64,000 nt of DNA from Formosa algae (GTDB lineage Bacteria > Bacteroidota > Bacteroidia > Flavobacteriales > Flavobacteriaceae). Made by a program: the position numbers and the translations under genes. The stretch is from assembly GCF_001439665.1 (NCBI RefSeq), contig NZ_LMAK01000078.1, positions 1-64,000 on the forward strand. The letters run 5' to 3'. The notes under the pieces are model-generated. The model was not told the DNA's origin. It worked only from the letters and a program-made list of their open reading frames with translations, and did not search any database. This document shows positions 8,498-16,027 of this stretch, piece by piece; within the stretch, counting starts at the first letter, position 1; each line of letters opens with the position of its first letter.

Positions 8498-8749
8498 ATG
8501 ATAAAAAAAATAATCGGATTTGCCTTTTTATTACTGGCATCTTATCTCACCATATTTTTTATATATAGAATTTCTAAAAACCCGAATACGCTCCTAATAT
8601 TAAAAATTATACTTAGTGGAGACCTTGGGATAAACTGGACTTTAGGAGTTGTTGTTTTCCATGTTTTTTTCTTTTTAATGTTATATCTATTATTCAAATT
8701 TGGACTAAAATGGACAACGTTATACGAACGCAACGCACTGAAACACTAA
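8498..8749 (+). CDS. Small two-helix membrane protein
   Basis: I use ATG 8498 (MIKKIIGFAFLLLASYLTIFFIYRI); a TTG at 8477 in frame would add seven residues. The 83-residue product has a first helix at residues 3-23 and a second near 50-70 (LGVVVFHVFFFLMLYLLFKFGL). No family is recognised. It lies past the last visible attC-like remnant of array 1, and possible traces of one more site lie at 8743-8846. Confidence 0.5.
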   Translation: MIKKIIGFAFLLLASYLTIFFIYRISKNPNTLLILKIILSGDLGINWTLGVVVFHVFFFLMLYLLFKFGLKWTTLYERNALKH

Positions 8750-8870
8750 AACCAAATGCTGTGAATGTTTAACCCGTGGCGAAATCATTCAAATTGAACA
8801 AGATCTATTCACATACGCTGGCAGTAACCACTAACCGTTACATGCTAAATTTAGATTTACAGAAACATAT

Positions 8871-9245
8871 TTAAGAACAATCTTTACAAATTCCGCTAAG
8901 CACACAATTTATACGCTCTACAGTATAGCCAACAGGTACAGCAAAATGAACAGGTTCGGGAAGACATTCAATAGTTTCACAACTGGTACAGCGGAAATGG
9001 AAATGATTATCTGGTATTTTTTTCTCATCACTTGTAATACATACAGCAAAATACTGTTTCCCATCTTCAGCAACAATTTTATGTACTATTCCATCTTCGC
9101 AAAAGCGGTTTAAAACCCTGTAAATGGTAGCACGATCAATGTCTACTTCTAATTGTTTTTCAATAGCATCTCGGCTCATGGCCTTTCCTGTATGTGCCAA
9201 TAAATCTAATACAGCTTCTTTTGATGGTGTATTCCTGCGTTTCAT
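8871..9245 (-). CDS. Fur-family metal- or peroxide-responsive repressor
   Basis: The 124-residue product has the Fur winged helix (SKEAVLDLLAHTGKAMSRDAIEKQL...DRATIYRVLNRFCEDGIVHKI) and a dimerisation part with the HFHFRCTSCETIECL metal motif and a second pair CKDC at the C-terminus, giving a CxxC...CxxC structural zinc site. Which metal or signal it senses cannot be read. It is divergent from a thioredoxin-reductase-like gene, with two operator-like boxes between them, which points to redox or metal control of that flavoprotein. Confidence 0.9.
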   Translation of the reverse strand: MKRRNTPSKEAVLDLLAHTGKAMSRDAIEKQLEVDIDRATIYRVLNRFCEDGIVHKIVAEDGKQYFAVCITSDEKKIPDNHFHFRCTSCETIECLPEPVHFAVPVGYTVERINCVLSGICKDCS

Positions 9246-9271
9246 CTCTATATTTTTTCTGCTGCAAATTT

Positions 9272-9314
9272 AATGCAAAATATTCGCATTAACTTATTGC
9301 AACTTGTTCGCATT
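9272..9314. promoter_or_regulatory. Tandem Fur-type operator boxes
   Basis: AATGC-N9-GCATT lies at 9272-9290 and ATTGC-N9-GCATT at 9296-9314, with centres 24 bp apart. Both are 19-bp inverted repeats, the size of Fur-family boxes, and both fall in the 105-bp gap between the divergent Fur-like and flavoprotein genes. Cooperative repression of both genes is inferred. Confidence 0.6.
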
Positions 9315-9350
9315 AACAAAAACTTTTCTATATTAGCAAAAAATTAGGCA

Positions 9351-10346
9351 ATGACTAGACGAGAAATCATTAAACAAGGCGGACTTGCTTTAACGGCATT
9401 GGCTTTTCCATTAACATCTTTTTCAAAAATCAATTTTATGACTGACACAAAAAATTTTGACGTAATCATTATAGGCGGAAGTTACTCGGGACTTTCATCG
9501 GCGATGGCTTTGGGACGCTCCTTAAGACAGGTTTTAATCATTGATAGCGGTTTGCCCTGCAACCGACAAACGCCACATTCGCATAATTTTATCACTCAAG
9601 ATGGAGAAAAACCAAGCGCAATTGCAGAACAGTCTAGATTACAGGTTTTAAAATATGATACTGTAAAAATTCATAATGGTCTTGCTGTTAGCGGAACAAA
9701 AACGGATAATGGTTTTGCCATTACCACTAAAACTGGCGCAACATTTACAGCCAAAAAACTCGTTTTTGCCACAGGAGTAAAAGATATCATGCCAGATCTT
9801 AAAGGCTTTTCTGAATGTTGGGGTATTTCTGTCATACACTGTCCGTATTGCCACGGTTACGAAGTAAAAGGTGAACACACCGGAATTCTAGCCAATGGAG
9901 ACGTTGCATTTCATTATGCCCAACTTATTCGCAATTGGACAAAAGAGCTAACTATTTTTACCAATGGAGCATCTACGCTTACAAAAGAACAAACCGATAA
10001 AATAAAACAACACAACATTGCGATAATAGAAAAAGAAGTTGCCGAATTACAACATGAAAACGGTGACCTCAAACACCTTGTGTTTAAGGACAGCTCTACG
10101 TTTAAGTTAAAAGCCATTTACTCGCGCCCGGATTTTGAACAACATTGTAAAATTTTAGAAGAATTGGGTTGCGAACTCACAGAACAAAACCTTATAAAAG
10201 TAGATATGTTTCAAAAAACGACCGTAACCGGAGTGTTTGCTTGTGGCGACAATGCAAGTGCTTTAAGAGCTGTTTCATATGCTGTTGCTACAGGAAACAT
10301 AGCAGGCGCCATGCTAAATAACCAAATGACCGAGGAAGAATTTTAG
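9351..10346 (+). CDS. Thioredoxin-reductase-like FAD/NAD(P) oxidoreductase
   Basis: It has the FAD-binding FDVIIIGGSYSGLSSAMALG, the dithiol region HCPYCHGYE, an NAD(P)-type middle and the C-terminal GVFACGDNASALRAVSYAVATG, as in thioredoxin-reductase-fold flavoproteins. It lacks the classic GxGxxG in the second nucleotide fold (TGILANGDVAFHYA), so its electron donor may differ. The first 25 residues (MTRREIIKQGGLALTALAF) look like a Tat-type signal with RR, suggesting export; an internal ATG at residue 30 would give a cytosolic form. It is controlled with the divergent Fur-like gene. Confidence 0.85.
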   Translation: MTRREIIKQGGLALTALAFPLTSFSKINFMTDTKNFDVIIIGGSYSGLSSAMALGRSLRQVLIIDSGLPCNRQTPHSHNFITQDGEKPSAIAEQSRLQVLKYDTVKIHNGLAVSGTKTDNGFAITTKTGATFTAKKLVFATGVKDIMPDLKGFSECWGISVIHCPYCHGYEVKGEHTGILANGDVAFHYAQLIRNWTKELTIFTNGASTLTKEQTDKIKQHNIAIIEKEVAELQHENGDLKHLVFKDSSTFKLKAIYSRPDFEQHCKILEELGCELTEQNLIKVDMFQKTTVTGVFACGDNASALRAVSYAVATGNIAGAMLNNQMTEEEF

Positions 10347-10513
10347 TCTATAAAAAAGAAACAAATTACTGTTTTTAATCAAATAGCTCCAAGAGAATCA
10401 TTGTTTTACAATCCCGATTTTAAGGTAAAGGTTTGCATTAAAATATATAACTAGACGTATTAAAATGACTAAATTAGTGCATACAAAACCGTTAAAACCT
10501 GGATAAAAAAACA

Positions 10514-10966
10514 TTGATACACCTAAAGACACCCTTATTAATTATAACATGTTTATGTGTCTGGATTGAGTTTTTTGGACAAGATATTCACGCTGAATAT
10601 AAATTTAAATCTGAAAAAACAAAATCCAGATTTTTAAGCGGTGTAACATGGAATTATTTAGAATTGGACAGTTTAGTGTTATATAAAGACAACACCTTCC
10701 ATCGTATATTTTCTTACAGATTTCACGAATTGGAATATTCCGAATATAAAGGATATTGGAACAAAAAAAACGACACTCTATTTTTAGATATACAACAGAA
10801 GAAAGCACATAAGTCTGATGAAAATTGGACAACCTTCCACTCTACTTTTACCTATAGAATAAGACGAAAAAAACTATGCCCTATAAACGATTACAACTAT
10901 AATGAATATTTTGATTTGAAAATAGAGTCTTTAAACGCTTATAATACTCTAAAACGCATAAAGTAA
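10514..10966 (+). CDS. Hypothetical secreted protein
   Basis: A TTG at 10514 begins a 150-residue frame whose first ~27 residues form a signal peptide (HLKTPLLIITCLCVWIEFFGQDIHA). There is no ATG before or within that peptide, so the alternative start is favoured by the signal itself. The mature part is a small beta-rich domain (FRFHELEYSEYKGYWNKKNDTLFLDI) of the kind found in lipocalin-like hypothetical proteins of flavobacteria. Function is unknown. Confidence 0.6.
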   Translation: MIHLKTPLLIITCLCVWIEFFGQDIHAEYKFKSEKTKSRFLSGVTWNYLELDSLVLYKDNTFHRIFSYRFHELEYSEYKGYWNKKNDTLFLDIQQKKAHKSDENWTTFHSTFTYRIRRKKLCPINDYNYNEYFDLKIESLNAYNTLKRIK

Positions 10967-11240
10967 TTTAAGTTTAAAAAGCCATACTTATTGGCTATTA
11001 CAACAATTATACTCACAGTGGCTTTAATATATGTGCTATTAACCATTAATCAATAGTCACGGATTGGGGTTTTCAGCAATAAAACAAAACGACAGCTTTA
11101 CCGTAACTAAAAAATTACTAGTTTTAGGTTTATTAATGTCAGTGGCTTTATGTGCTTGCTTCTGATTTCTGAAGCAGAATCTTCACTAAAACACATCAGC
11201 ACTTTTATGTATACCATAACACCCAATAAACCACTTAACT
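10967..11240. other. Intergenic stretch with a start-less TM frame and a solitary attC-like site
   Basis: Directly after the previous stop, 10967-11056 can be read in the same frame as KFKKPYLLAITTIILTVALI and then VLLTINQ, a clear membrane helix with no start codon, perhaps a remnant of a small membrane gene. It is followed by a weak match to the TTACGG upstream box near 11060-11085 and by the solitary attC-like site at 11101-11226. Confidence 0.35.
11101..11226 (+). repeat. Solitary attC-like site, worn
   Basis: CCGTAACTAAAAAATTACTAG starts the site. GTGCTTGCTTCTGATTT-CTGAAGCAG forms a shifted central hairpin (CTTCTG/CAGAAT region), and CTTTTATGTATACCATAACACCC ends it. It matches type I sites such as 2.2 along its length but has diverged. 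It stands between a hypothetical gene and the DsrE-like gene, outside the three arrays. Confidence 0.45.
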
Positions 11241-11795
11241 ATGAAATGTAACTTTTTAAACACTTGGTGTTTAGCAGTATGCTTTACAGCCGCAATCGCT
11301 TCTTACGGACAACATACAAAAGCAACAACCGGACCTGTATTCGACAATATTGGTCCAGTCTATACTGTTACTCATTTAGATCACAAACCAGACACTTCTA
11401 AACAACTCAAAGCTATATTTGATGTAGATAGAAAGCAATCCGATCCAAGTCAGTTAAACACCATCATTTCTAGTCTGCATCGCTATTACAATTTACATGT
11501 ACGCTACGGGTTTCCAAAAGAGCAGATTCATCTCGCCGTAATTTTACACGGTGGCGCCACCAAAGACGCATTATCTGCAGCTGCATATCAAGACAAGTAT
11601 AAGGTAGAGAACCCCAATATAGAACTCATTAAATCACTGTCAGAAATGGGTGTAGAAATTTTCCTTTGTGGGCAATCCATGTCGCATAGCGGTTACAATA
11701 AAGCAGATTTACTACCAGAAATAAAAGTAGCATTGTCTGCCATGACCGTATTAACTGTTTACCAAATGGATGATTATGCGCTTATAAAATTCTAA
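11241..11795 (+). CDS. Exported DsrE/DsrF-like family protein
   Basis: A signal peptide (CLAVCFTAAIASYGQ) is followed by a DsrE-like domain: LHRYYNLHVRYG, LAVILHGGATKDAL, LIKSLSEMGVEIFLCGQSMS with one conserved Cys, and a C-terminal MTVLTVYQMDDYALIKF. DsrE-fold proteins bind or relay sulfur, but the periplasmic forms in Bacteroidota have no assigned reaction. The gene is followed after 8 bp by the YdeI-like gene, so the two may be co-transcribed. Confidence 0.8.
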   Translation: MKCNFLNTWCLAVCFTAAIASYGQHTKATTGPVFDNIGPVYTVTHLDHKPDTSKQLKAIFDVDRKQSDPSQLNTIISSLHRYYNLHVRYGFPKEQIHLAVILHGGATKDALSAAAYQDKYKVENPNIELIKSLSEMGVEIFLCGQSMSHSGYNKADLLPEIKVALSAMTVLTVYQMDDYALIKF

Positions 11796-11803
11796 ATTGT
11801 AGC

Positions 11804-12379
11804 ATGACAGACGTTGAAGACTTTTGCCCCACTAATAAACAAGATTGGAGAACATGGCTAGAATTACATCATAAAAATAAAGCTGCCGTTTGGCTTATAT
11901 TTTATAAGAAAAATACTCCGAACTACAACTTAAGTTGGAGTGAATCTGTAGACGAAGCCCTTTGTTTTGGATGGATAGACAGTACTAAAAAAACCATAGA
12001 CAAAGACCGTTACAAACAGTATTTCTGTAAACGGAAAGCCAAAAGCAATTGGTCTAAAATAAACAAGAATAAAGTGACCACTTTAATTGATGAAGGATTA
12101 ATGACGGAAGCTGGACACAACAGCATTGAACTTGCCAAAGAAAACGGATCTTGGACCATTTTAGACCAAATAGAAGCGGTTATAATTCCGGAAGACTTAA
12201 AAGCTGAATTAACAAATTCCCAAGGTGCTTTAACATACTTCGAAAGTCTAAGTAAATCGGCAAAGAAGATGTTATTGTACTGGGTTGTTTCTGCCAAAAG
12301 AACAGAAACCAGGCAAAAAAGAATCTTAGATATTGCTAAAAATGCTAGCCAGCAAACAAAACCAAAACAGTTTAGATAA
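11804..12379 (+). CDS. YdeI/OmpD-associated family protein
   Basis: The 191-residue product shows the pattern of this family: WRTWLELHHKNKAAVWLIFYKK, the core motif LSWSESVDEALCFGWIDSTKK, RKAKSNWSKINK and a C-terminal SAKRTETRQKRILDIAKNA. The family has been linked with bacteriocin protection, but the reaction is unknown. It is probably cytosolic, without signal peptide or membrane helix. Confidence 0.85.
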   Translation: MTDVEDFCPTNKQDWRTWLELHHKNKAAVWLIFYKKNTPNYNLSWSESVDEALCFGWIDSTKKTIDKDRYKQYFCKRKAKSNWSKINKNKVTTLIDEGLMTEAGHNSIELAKENGSWTILDQIEAVIIPEDLKAELTNSQGALTYFESLSKSAKKMLLYWVVSAKRTETRQKRILDIAKNASQQTKPKQFR

Positions 12380-12460
12380 AGAGCAGCTCAAAACAATATA
12401 ATCTTAAAACCAAAAAACAGAATCTAAACCCTCGACTAACTATCTTAAAAAAATTACATA

Positions 12461-12535
12461 TTTACGGTTTTACAGTAAAAGGAAATGGCAGAATTGTGGT
12501 ATTTTTAAAAGTCTTACTTTAATAAGAGATAACTA
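12461..12535 (+). promoter_or_regulatory. Conserved upstream box 2, array 2
   Basis: TTACGGTTTTACAGTAAA begins at 12462 and GTATTTTTAA at 12499, again 37 bp apart. The crossover GTT of the leader is at 12570, 108 bp from TTACGG, the same distance as in array 1 (3307 to 3415). Confidence 0.6.
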
Positions 12536-12578
12536 CAGGATAAACGAATGTTTATTTGGTATAAAAGGAGTTGTAACC
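12536..12578 (+). other. Array 2 leader, attI-like site
   Basis: The block contains the palindrome ATAAACGAATGTTTAT, then TTGGTATAAAAGGAG and the junction GTTGTAACC at 12570-12578. The junction is the exact reverse complement of GGTTACAAC at 13789-13797, the far end of the first cassette. It matches leaders 1 and 3 nearly base for base. Confidence 0.6.
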
Positions 12579-12582
12579 AATT

Positions 12583-13032
12583 ATGAAGAAACCTTTTGCA
12601 ATCATTATAATTCTTGTGATTTTTTCGTGTAAAAATGACACACCTCTTTGTGATGAGCATTCCTCGCCCTATTACAGTTCTATAATTGGAATTGACTTTA
12701 AGGAAAAGCGTCATAATACAAGAATATTGGGAGAAAATATTACTATCCGAAAAGCATTTAAAGAACTAACAATTAAAGAAAAGAATATTGAACCAAATAA
12801 TGGTTTTATTACATTAAGAATTCATTTAGACAAATATGGTAATTTCTGTAATCAAGAAACTTTTGAGGTTGACAGTGATTATCAACCAACAGAGTTTAAC
12901 AATGGGACTTTGATTAAAAAAATTAGAAAAATCTCAAAAAGTTTATCCAACTGGACAAATGATACAGAAACAAAAACATTTTATTTGATAAGAATAAAAA
13001 TTAAAAACGGACAAATTGAAGAGATTTTTTAA
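12583..13032 (+). CDS. Hypothetical lipoprotein, first gene of array 2
   Basis: The product starts with a lipoprotein signal (ILVIFSCKN, Cys near residue 16). The mature ~130 residues (DFKEKRHNTRILGENITIRKAFKELT, GFITLRIHLDKYGNFCNQETFEVD) resemble the small TonB-C-like or energy-transducer-like domains of flavobacterial lipoproteins, which is a weak resemblance. ATG 12583 follows AAAGGAG of the leader by 13 bp. Its end overlaps the next gene by 17 bp, indicating translational coupling. Confidence 0.7.
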   Translation: MKKPFAIIIILVIFSCKNDTPLCDEHSSPYYSSIIGIDFKEKRHNTRILGENITIRKAFKELTIKEKNIEPNNGFITLRIHLDKYGNFCNQETFEVDSDYQPTEFNNGTLIKKIRKISKSLSNWTNDTETKTFYLIRIKIKNGQIEEIF

Positions 13033-13780
13033 AATATTTTTAATAATCGTAGGAATCATAACTGTATTTCTATTAGCCTTTATTTCTTTCGCTTACTTTA
13101 AGACTAAAAGTTTCAAAGAAAAAAGCATAGAAAGGCAAAAGAGAGTAATTAGTTTTCAATCAAACGATAGTAATGATTATTTTGAATATTCAGTAGACAT
13201 CAATAAATCTGGTGATTTCACTGAAGGATTCAAATTTTTAAATAAAGCAGTAGAACTCGACCCAAAATTACATTTAGGTTACAGAGGTTGGATAAGATTA
13301 AGAAAAATGAGAGACTTTGATAAAGCTCTTGAGGATTTTGACCGACTTGACAGTTTAACACCAAAATTTGTAGATGCACCTTGGGGAGAAGATATTGACT
13401 TTTTGCGAGGAGAATGCTATTTCGGGAAAAAGGACTATAACAAAGGAATTGAATTATTTAATCGCAACATTGAGAACCAAAAAGAGGATTGGGCTGACAT
13501 ACATAGTTTCGTTTATCTCGGACTTTGTGAATATGAACTTGGGAATTATGAAAAAGCGATTACCGAATTTAAACGAGCATTAAAACAAACCGAAAATGTT
13601 CCTGAATCCTATTTTGGAATGGCTAAAACTTACCAAAAACTTGGTCAAATAGACAAAGCCAAGGAGAATATATTGAAAGCGGAAAATAATATGGATTACA
13701 AACGAGATGATAAATACAATGAGTTTCTTAATGAAATTTATATGTCTGAAATACTAGAATTTAAACGAAAATTGAACTGA
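13016..13780 (+). CDS. Membrane-anchored TPR protein, second gene of the first cassette in array 2
   Basis: TTG 13016 is the only start that keeps the N-terminal anchor (FFKIFLIIVGIITVFLLAFISFA); no ATG precedes it. Residues ~55-235 hold about four tetratricopeptide repeats (GDFTEGFKFLNKAVELDPKL, FDKALEDFDRLDSLTP, YNKGIELFNRN, YEKAITEFKRALKQ, IDKAKENILKAEN). TPR domains mediate protein contacts; the partner may be the lipoprotein encoded just upstream. Both genes lie between the array leader and attC-like site 2.1, so this is a two-gene cassette. Confidence 0.75.
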   Translation: MKRFFKIFLIIVGIITVFLLAFISFAYFKTKSFKEKSIERQKRVISFQSNDSNDYFEYSVDINKSGDFTEGFKFLNKAVELDPKLHLGYRGWIRLRKMRDFDKALEDFDRLDSLTPKFVDAPWGEDIDFLRGECYFGKKDYNKGIELFNRNIENQKEDWADIHSFVYLGLCEYELGNYEKAITEFKRALKQTENVPESYFGMAKTYQKLGQIDKAKENILKAENNMDYKRDDKYNEFLNEIYMSEILEFKRKLN

Positions 13781-13788
13781 AAATAACT

Positions 13789-13922
13789 GGTTACAACAAT
13801 GGCTATAAGTAATTGCTTGTTCTCGCCTACTTCTGAAAATCCTCGCGGATTTTCAGCTTGGTGTGTACTTGCACAGTTAAGTGCTAACCCACGCAACTAC
13901 TCATAGCCCAACCGTTGGCACC
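13789..13922 (+). repeat. attC-like site 2.1
   Basis: The site runs from GGTTACAACAATGGCTATAAG to CATAGCCCAACCGTTGGCACC, with arms ATGGCTAT/ATAGCCCA and TTGC/GCAA. A perfect 10-bp hairpin, CTGAAAATCC-TCGC-GGATTTTCAG, lies at 13833-13856. Confidence 0.75.
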
Positions 13923-13999
13923 AATTTGACAACTTACGTAAGTTAATTGTAATTGCGTAATAGAATTAAACAGTTGAGCTTTGTAAAAAAATAACAGAA

Positions 14000-14920
14000 A
14001 TGATAATAGAATATAATTTTGCAAATGACTTACTGGAAAGAATAGAAGAAGAGTTAATTAACTATGACGACAAAAACAAAATTCAAGTCATTAAACGCTT
14101 TTCATTAAGTAAACTTGCAAATCTTGAATGGATGAGAAAAAGTCAAGATTTTAGTTTTCCAATTAACTCAAGTGGTTCAACAGAAATTATTCAAATTACA
14201 AAAGAGTTTTACGAACTTCTAGTAAATGGTTGGAAAGAAAAACATCATGAATTAGTGAAAGATGGAATTCCTGCGACAATCGAATCAATGATGGAATCTG
14301 ATTTTCCTGATGAAACTATTCATTCAGCAATTTATGACAAAGTTTCAAGACTAATATATCAATATGATGAAGTATTAAAATGCAGTAAAGAAACCAATGG
14401 CCTTTTTGGAATTGAAGACGAAGAAAAAATATTATTAATTCATCTAAATAAATATAATGAGATTTTAAGTTCTGATTTTAAGCAAATCGAATTTCTACAC
14501 GGAGTTACTTTAAATAAAAAAATCAGTGATTTAATCTTAGAAATTTACATTCGATTTATCAATTTAAGATTAGAAATGCTTAATCCAAAAATCACTCAAA
14601 TTGAAGAACGAAAAACTGAAATAGCAACTAAAATTTTATGGAAAGGAAGTCAAAGAGATTTGTGCGAACTTTTTATCGAGTTGCAAGAAAAAGAATGGAT
14701 TAATGAATTTGAATGGGGAGAACGAAATAAAATGGCGCAATCAATTTGTAACTTATTTGATTTAACTTTAACCAAGAAAAATAAAAACAGTAATGTTGAG
14801 AATTCATTTTACCAAATTTTAAAAGGAACTCATAATCCGAAAACGAAGAAAAGGGAATATGATGAAGTTTTAGGAAATGTGAATGATAGAAAATTTAATG
14901 AAATAAAAAACAGGTGCTAA
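14000..14920 (+). CDS. Hypothetical protein with RteC-like C-terminus
   Basis: The 306-residue product is soluble and mostly helical. Residues ~210-306 (LWKGSQRDLCELFIELQEKEWI, AQSICNLFDLTL, NSFYQILKGTHNPKTKKREYDEVLG) resemble the C-terminal domain of RteC, the regulator of Bacteroides conjugative-transposon excision; the N-terminal 200 residues are not recognised. A role in mobile-element control is possible but unproven. Its stop codon TAA is read from GCTAAC of site 2.2, so the repeat supplies the last codon. Confidence 0.65.
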   Translation: MIIEYNFANDLLERIEEELINYDDKNKIQVIKRFSLSKLANLEWMRKSQDFSFPINSSGSTEIIQITKEFYELLVNGWKEKHHELVKDGIPATIESMMESDFPDETIHSAIYDKVSRLIYQYDEVLKCSKETNGLFGIEDEEKILLIHLNKYNEILSSDFKQIEFLHGVTLNKKISDLILEIYIRFINLRLEMLNPKITQIEERKTEIATKILWKGSQRDLCELFIELQEKEWINEFEWGERNKMAQSICNLFDLTLTKKNKNSNVENSFYQILKGTHNPKTKKREYDEVLGNVNDRKFNEIKNRC

Positions 14921-15049
14921 CACCGTATAAAAATAATTGCGGTTTAGTGCTTAATCAAAGGTCGTTGCTTGTTTTTAACGTCTGATTTTCCTTCGGAAAA
15001 TCCTCGCATACAAACCCGCAACTATTCTTATACATAAACGTTAGGCAAC
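14913..15049 (+). repeat. attC-like site 2.2 (best preserved type I)
   Basis: The site starts GGTGCTAACACCGTATAAAAA and ends TTATACATAAACGTTAGGCAAC. The left arm GTATAAAAATAATTGCGG pairs with the reverse complement of the right arm, GTATAAGAATAGTTGCGG, at 16 of 18 positions. The perfect hairpin GATTTTCC-TTC-GGAAAATC lies at 14984-15002. The two ends differ by unpaired bases, as in real attC sites. Confidence 0.8.
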
Positions 15050-15067
15050 ATTAAAAAAAAACACATT

Positions 15068-15895
15068 ATGTTAAAATGGTACGCAGATAATACAGAACTA
15101 AGTACTGAAAAAGGAAAACCTAATGTTCTAGTATTTGGAGGAGTAATTGTTGACGAAAATTCCGAGAAGAAAATAGAGAAACTTTTACGAGATATTAAAA
15201 GCAAATATACCTATCCTACTCTGCCACTTAAATGGAATTTTAAGGATTTAAAACCAACTTACAAAGAATTTAATCGCTTAAAAGAATATGAAGCACTCTT
15301 AAAAGATTCTTATGAATGGAGAAATGAAATTTTCACAAGGTCATTAGATATAGATTATAAAGTCATACTTGCTTGTACACAAAGATATCCTTCAGACAAA
15401 CCTCTAAGTAAAATAAAAGAGCAATTAACTGAAATTTGTTTTTCTCAATCATTAATGCGAGTAGGAATGTTTGCTAAGCATTTACCGTTCAAAGAAAACT
15501 TTGAAATTATTTTAGATTGGCCAGATGGAAGTAATCCTAAACCTTTTAATAGAGAATATTTCAAAGCCTACAATTTGGGACAATCATCAAGTCAAATAAA
15601 TTATCTTTCAGGACCACTCATTAATCTTGGATTTAATGATAGTCTATATTATGCGAAATCTACTCATTCTGCAGTACTTCAATTTGCTGATTTAGTTATA
15701 GGAGCTGCCAAAGATTTTATGTTAAAGTCTATTCATAATCACGATCATTCATTAGGTTATAACTTAACTTCAATTATATTACCAAAATATCAAGGATATC
15801 CAAATAAAATAATTGAATATGGAATGAATTTTGCACCTAAATCATCTGAATGTTATACTAAAATAAACAATGAAATAAAAAATAACGTTGCCTAA
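15068..15895 (+). CDS. DUF3800 family protein
   Basis: The 275-residue product has the DUF3800 layout: N-terminal WYADNT in place of the usual DESG, FGGVIVDENSEKKIEKLL, an acidic DWPDG near residue 155, and the C-terminal LQFADLVIGAAKDFM. DUF3800 proteins are predicted RNase H-like nucleases and are often found in mobile or defence loci. The change at the first acidic motif retains one Asp. The stop codon lies inside GCCTAAC of the following site, and the cassette ends are exact complements (GTTAGGCAAC and GTTGCCTAAC). Confidence 0.75.
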   Translation: MLKWYADNTELSTEKGKPNVLVFGGVIVDENSEKKIEKLLRDIKSKYTYPTLPLKWNFKDLKPTYKEFNRLKEYEALLKDSYEWRNEIFTRSLDIDYKVILACTQRYPSDKPLSKIKEQLTEICFSQSLMRVGMFAKHLPFKENFEIILDWPDGSNPKPFNREYFKAYNLGQSSSQINYLSGPLINLGFNDSLYYAKSTHSAVLQFADLVIGAAKDFMLKSIHNHDHSLGYNLTSIILPKYQGYPNKIIEYGMNFAPKSSECYTKINNEIKNNVA

Positions 15896-16024
15896 CAATG
15901 CATATATTTTATTGCTAGGTTCTAGCCTGCTTACGAAAGTCCTCGCGGACTTTCTATTCGGTTTTTATTTACTAACTTAGTGACTTAACCACGCAACTAA
16001 CCGTACACAAAACCGTTGTGCAAA
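15887..16024 (+). repeat. attC-like site 2.3 (type II)
   Basis: The site starts GTTGCCTAACAATGCATA and ends CGTACACAAAACCGTTGTGC. The perfect hairpin GAAAGTCC-TCGC-GGACTTTC lies at 15935-15954, and the TTGCTAGG/ACGCAAC arms are kept. The central stem has a different sequence from site 2.2 yet pairs fully. Confidence 0.8.
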
Positions 16025-16027
16025 ATA

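Noticed and set aside
8743-8846. A further attC-like site after the small gene ending at 8749
   Set aside because: GAAACACTAAAACC and CTAACCGTTACATGC are suggestive at the two ends, but nothing matches between them.
10967-11056. Small membrane gene directly after the 10966 stop
   Set aside because: No ATG, GTG or good TTG start, and it may be a read-through of degraded sequence.
16016-16027. TTG start upstream of the secreted protein gene at 16028
   Set aside because: It lies in the right end of attC-like site 2.3, while ATG 16028 opens a clean signal peptide.
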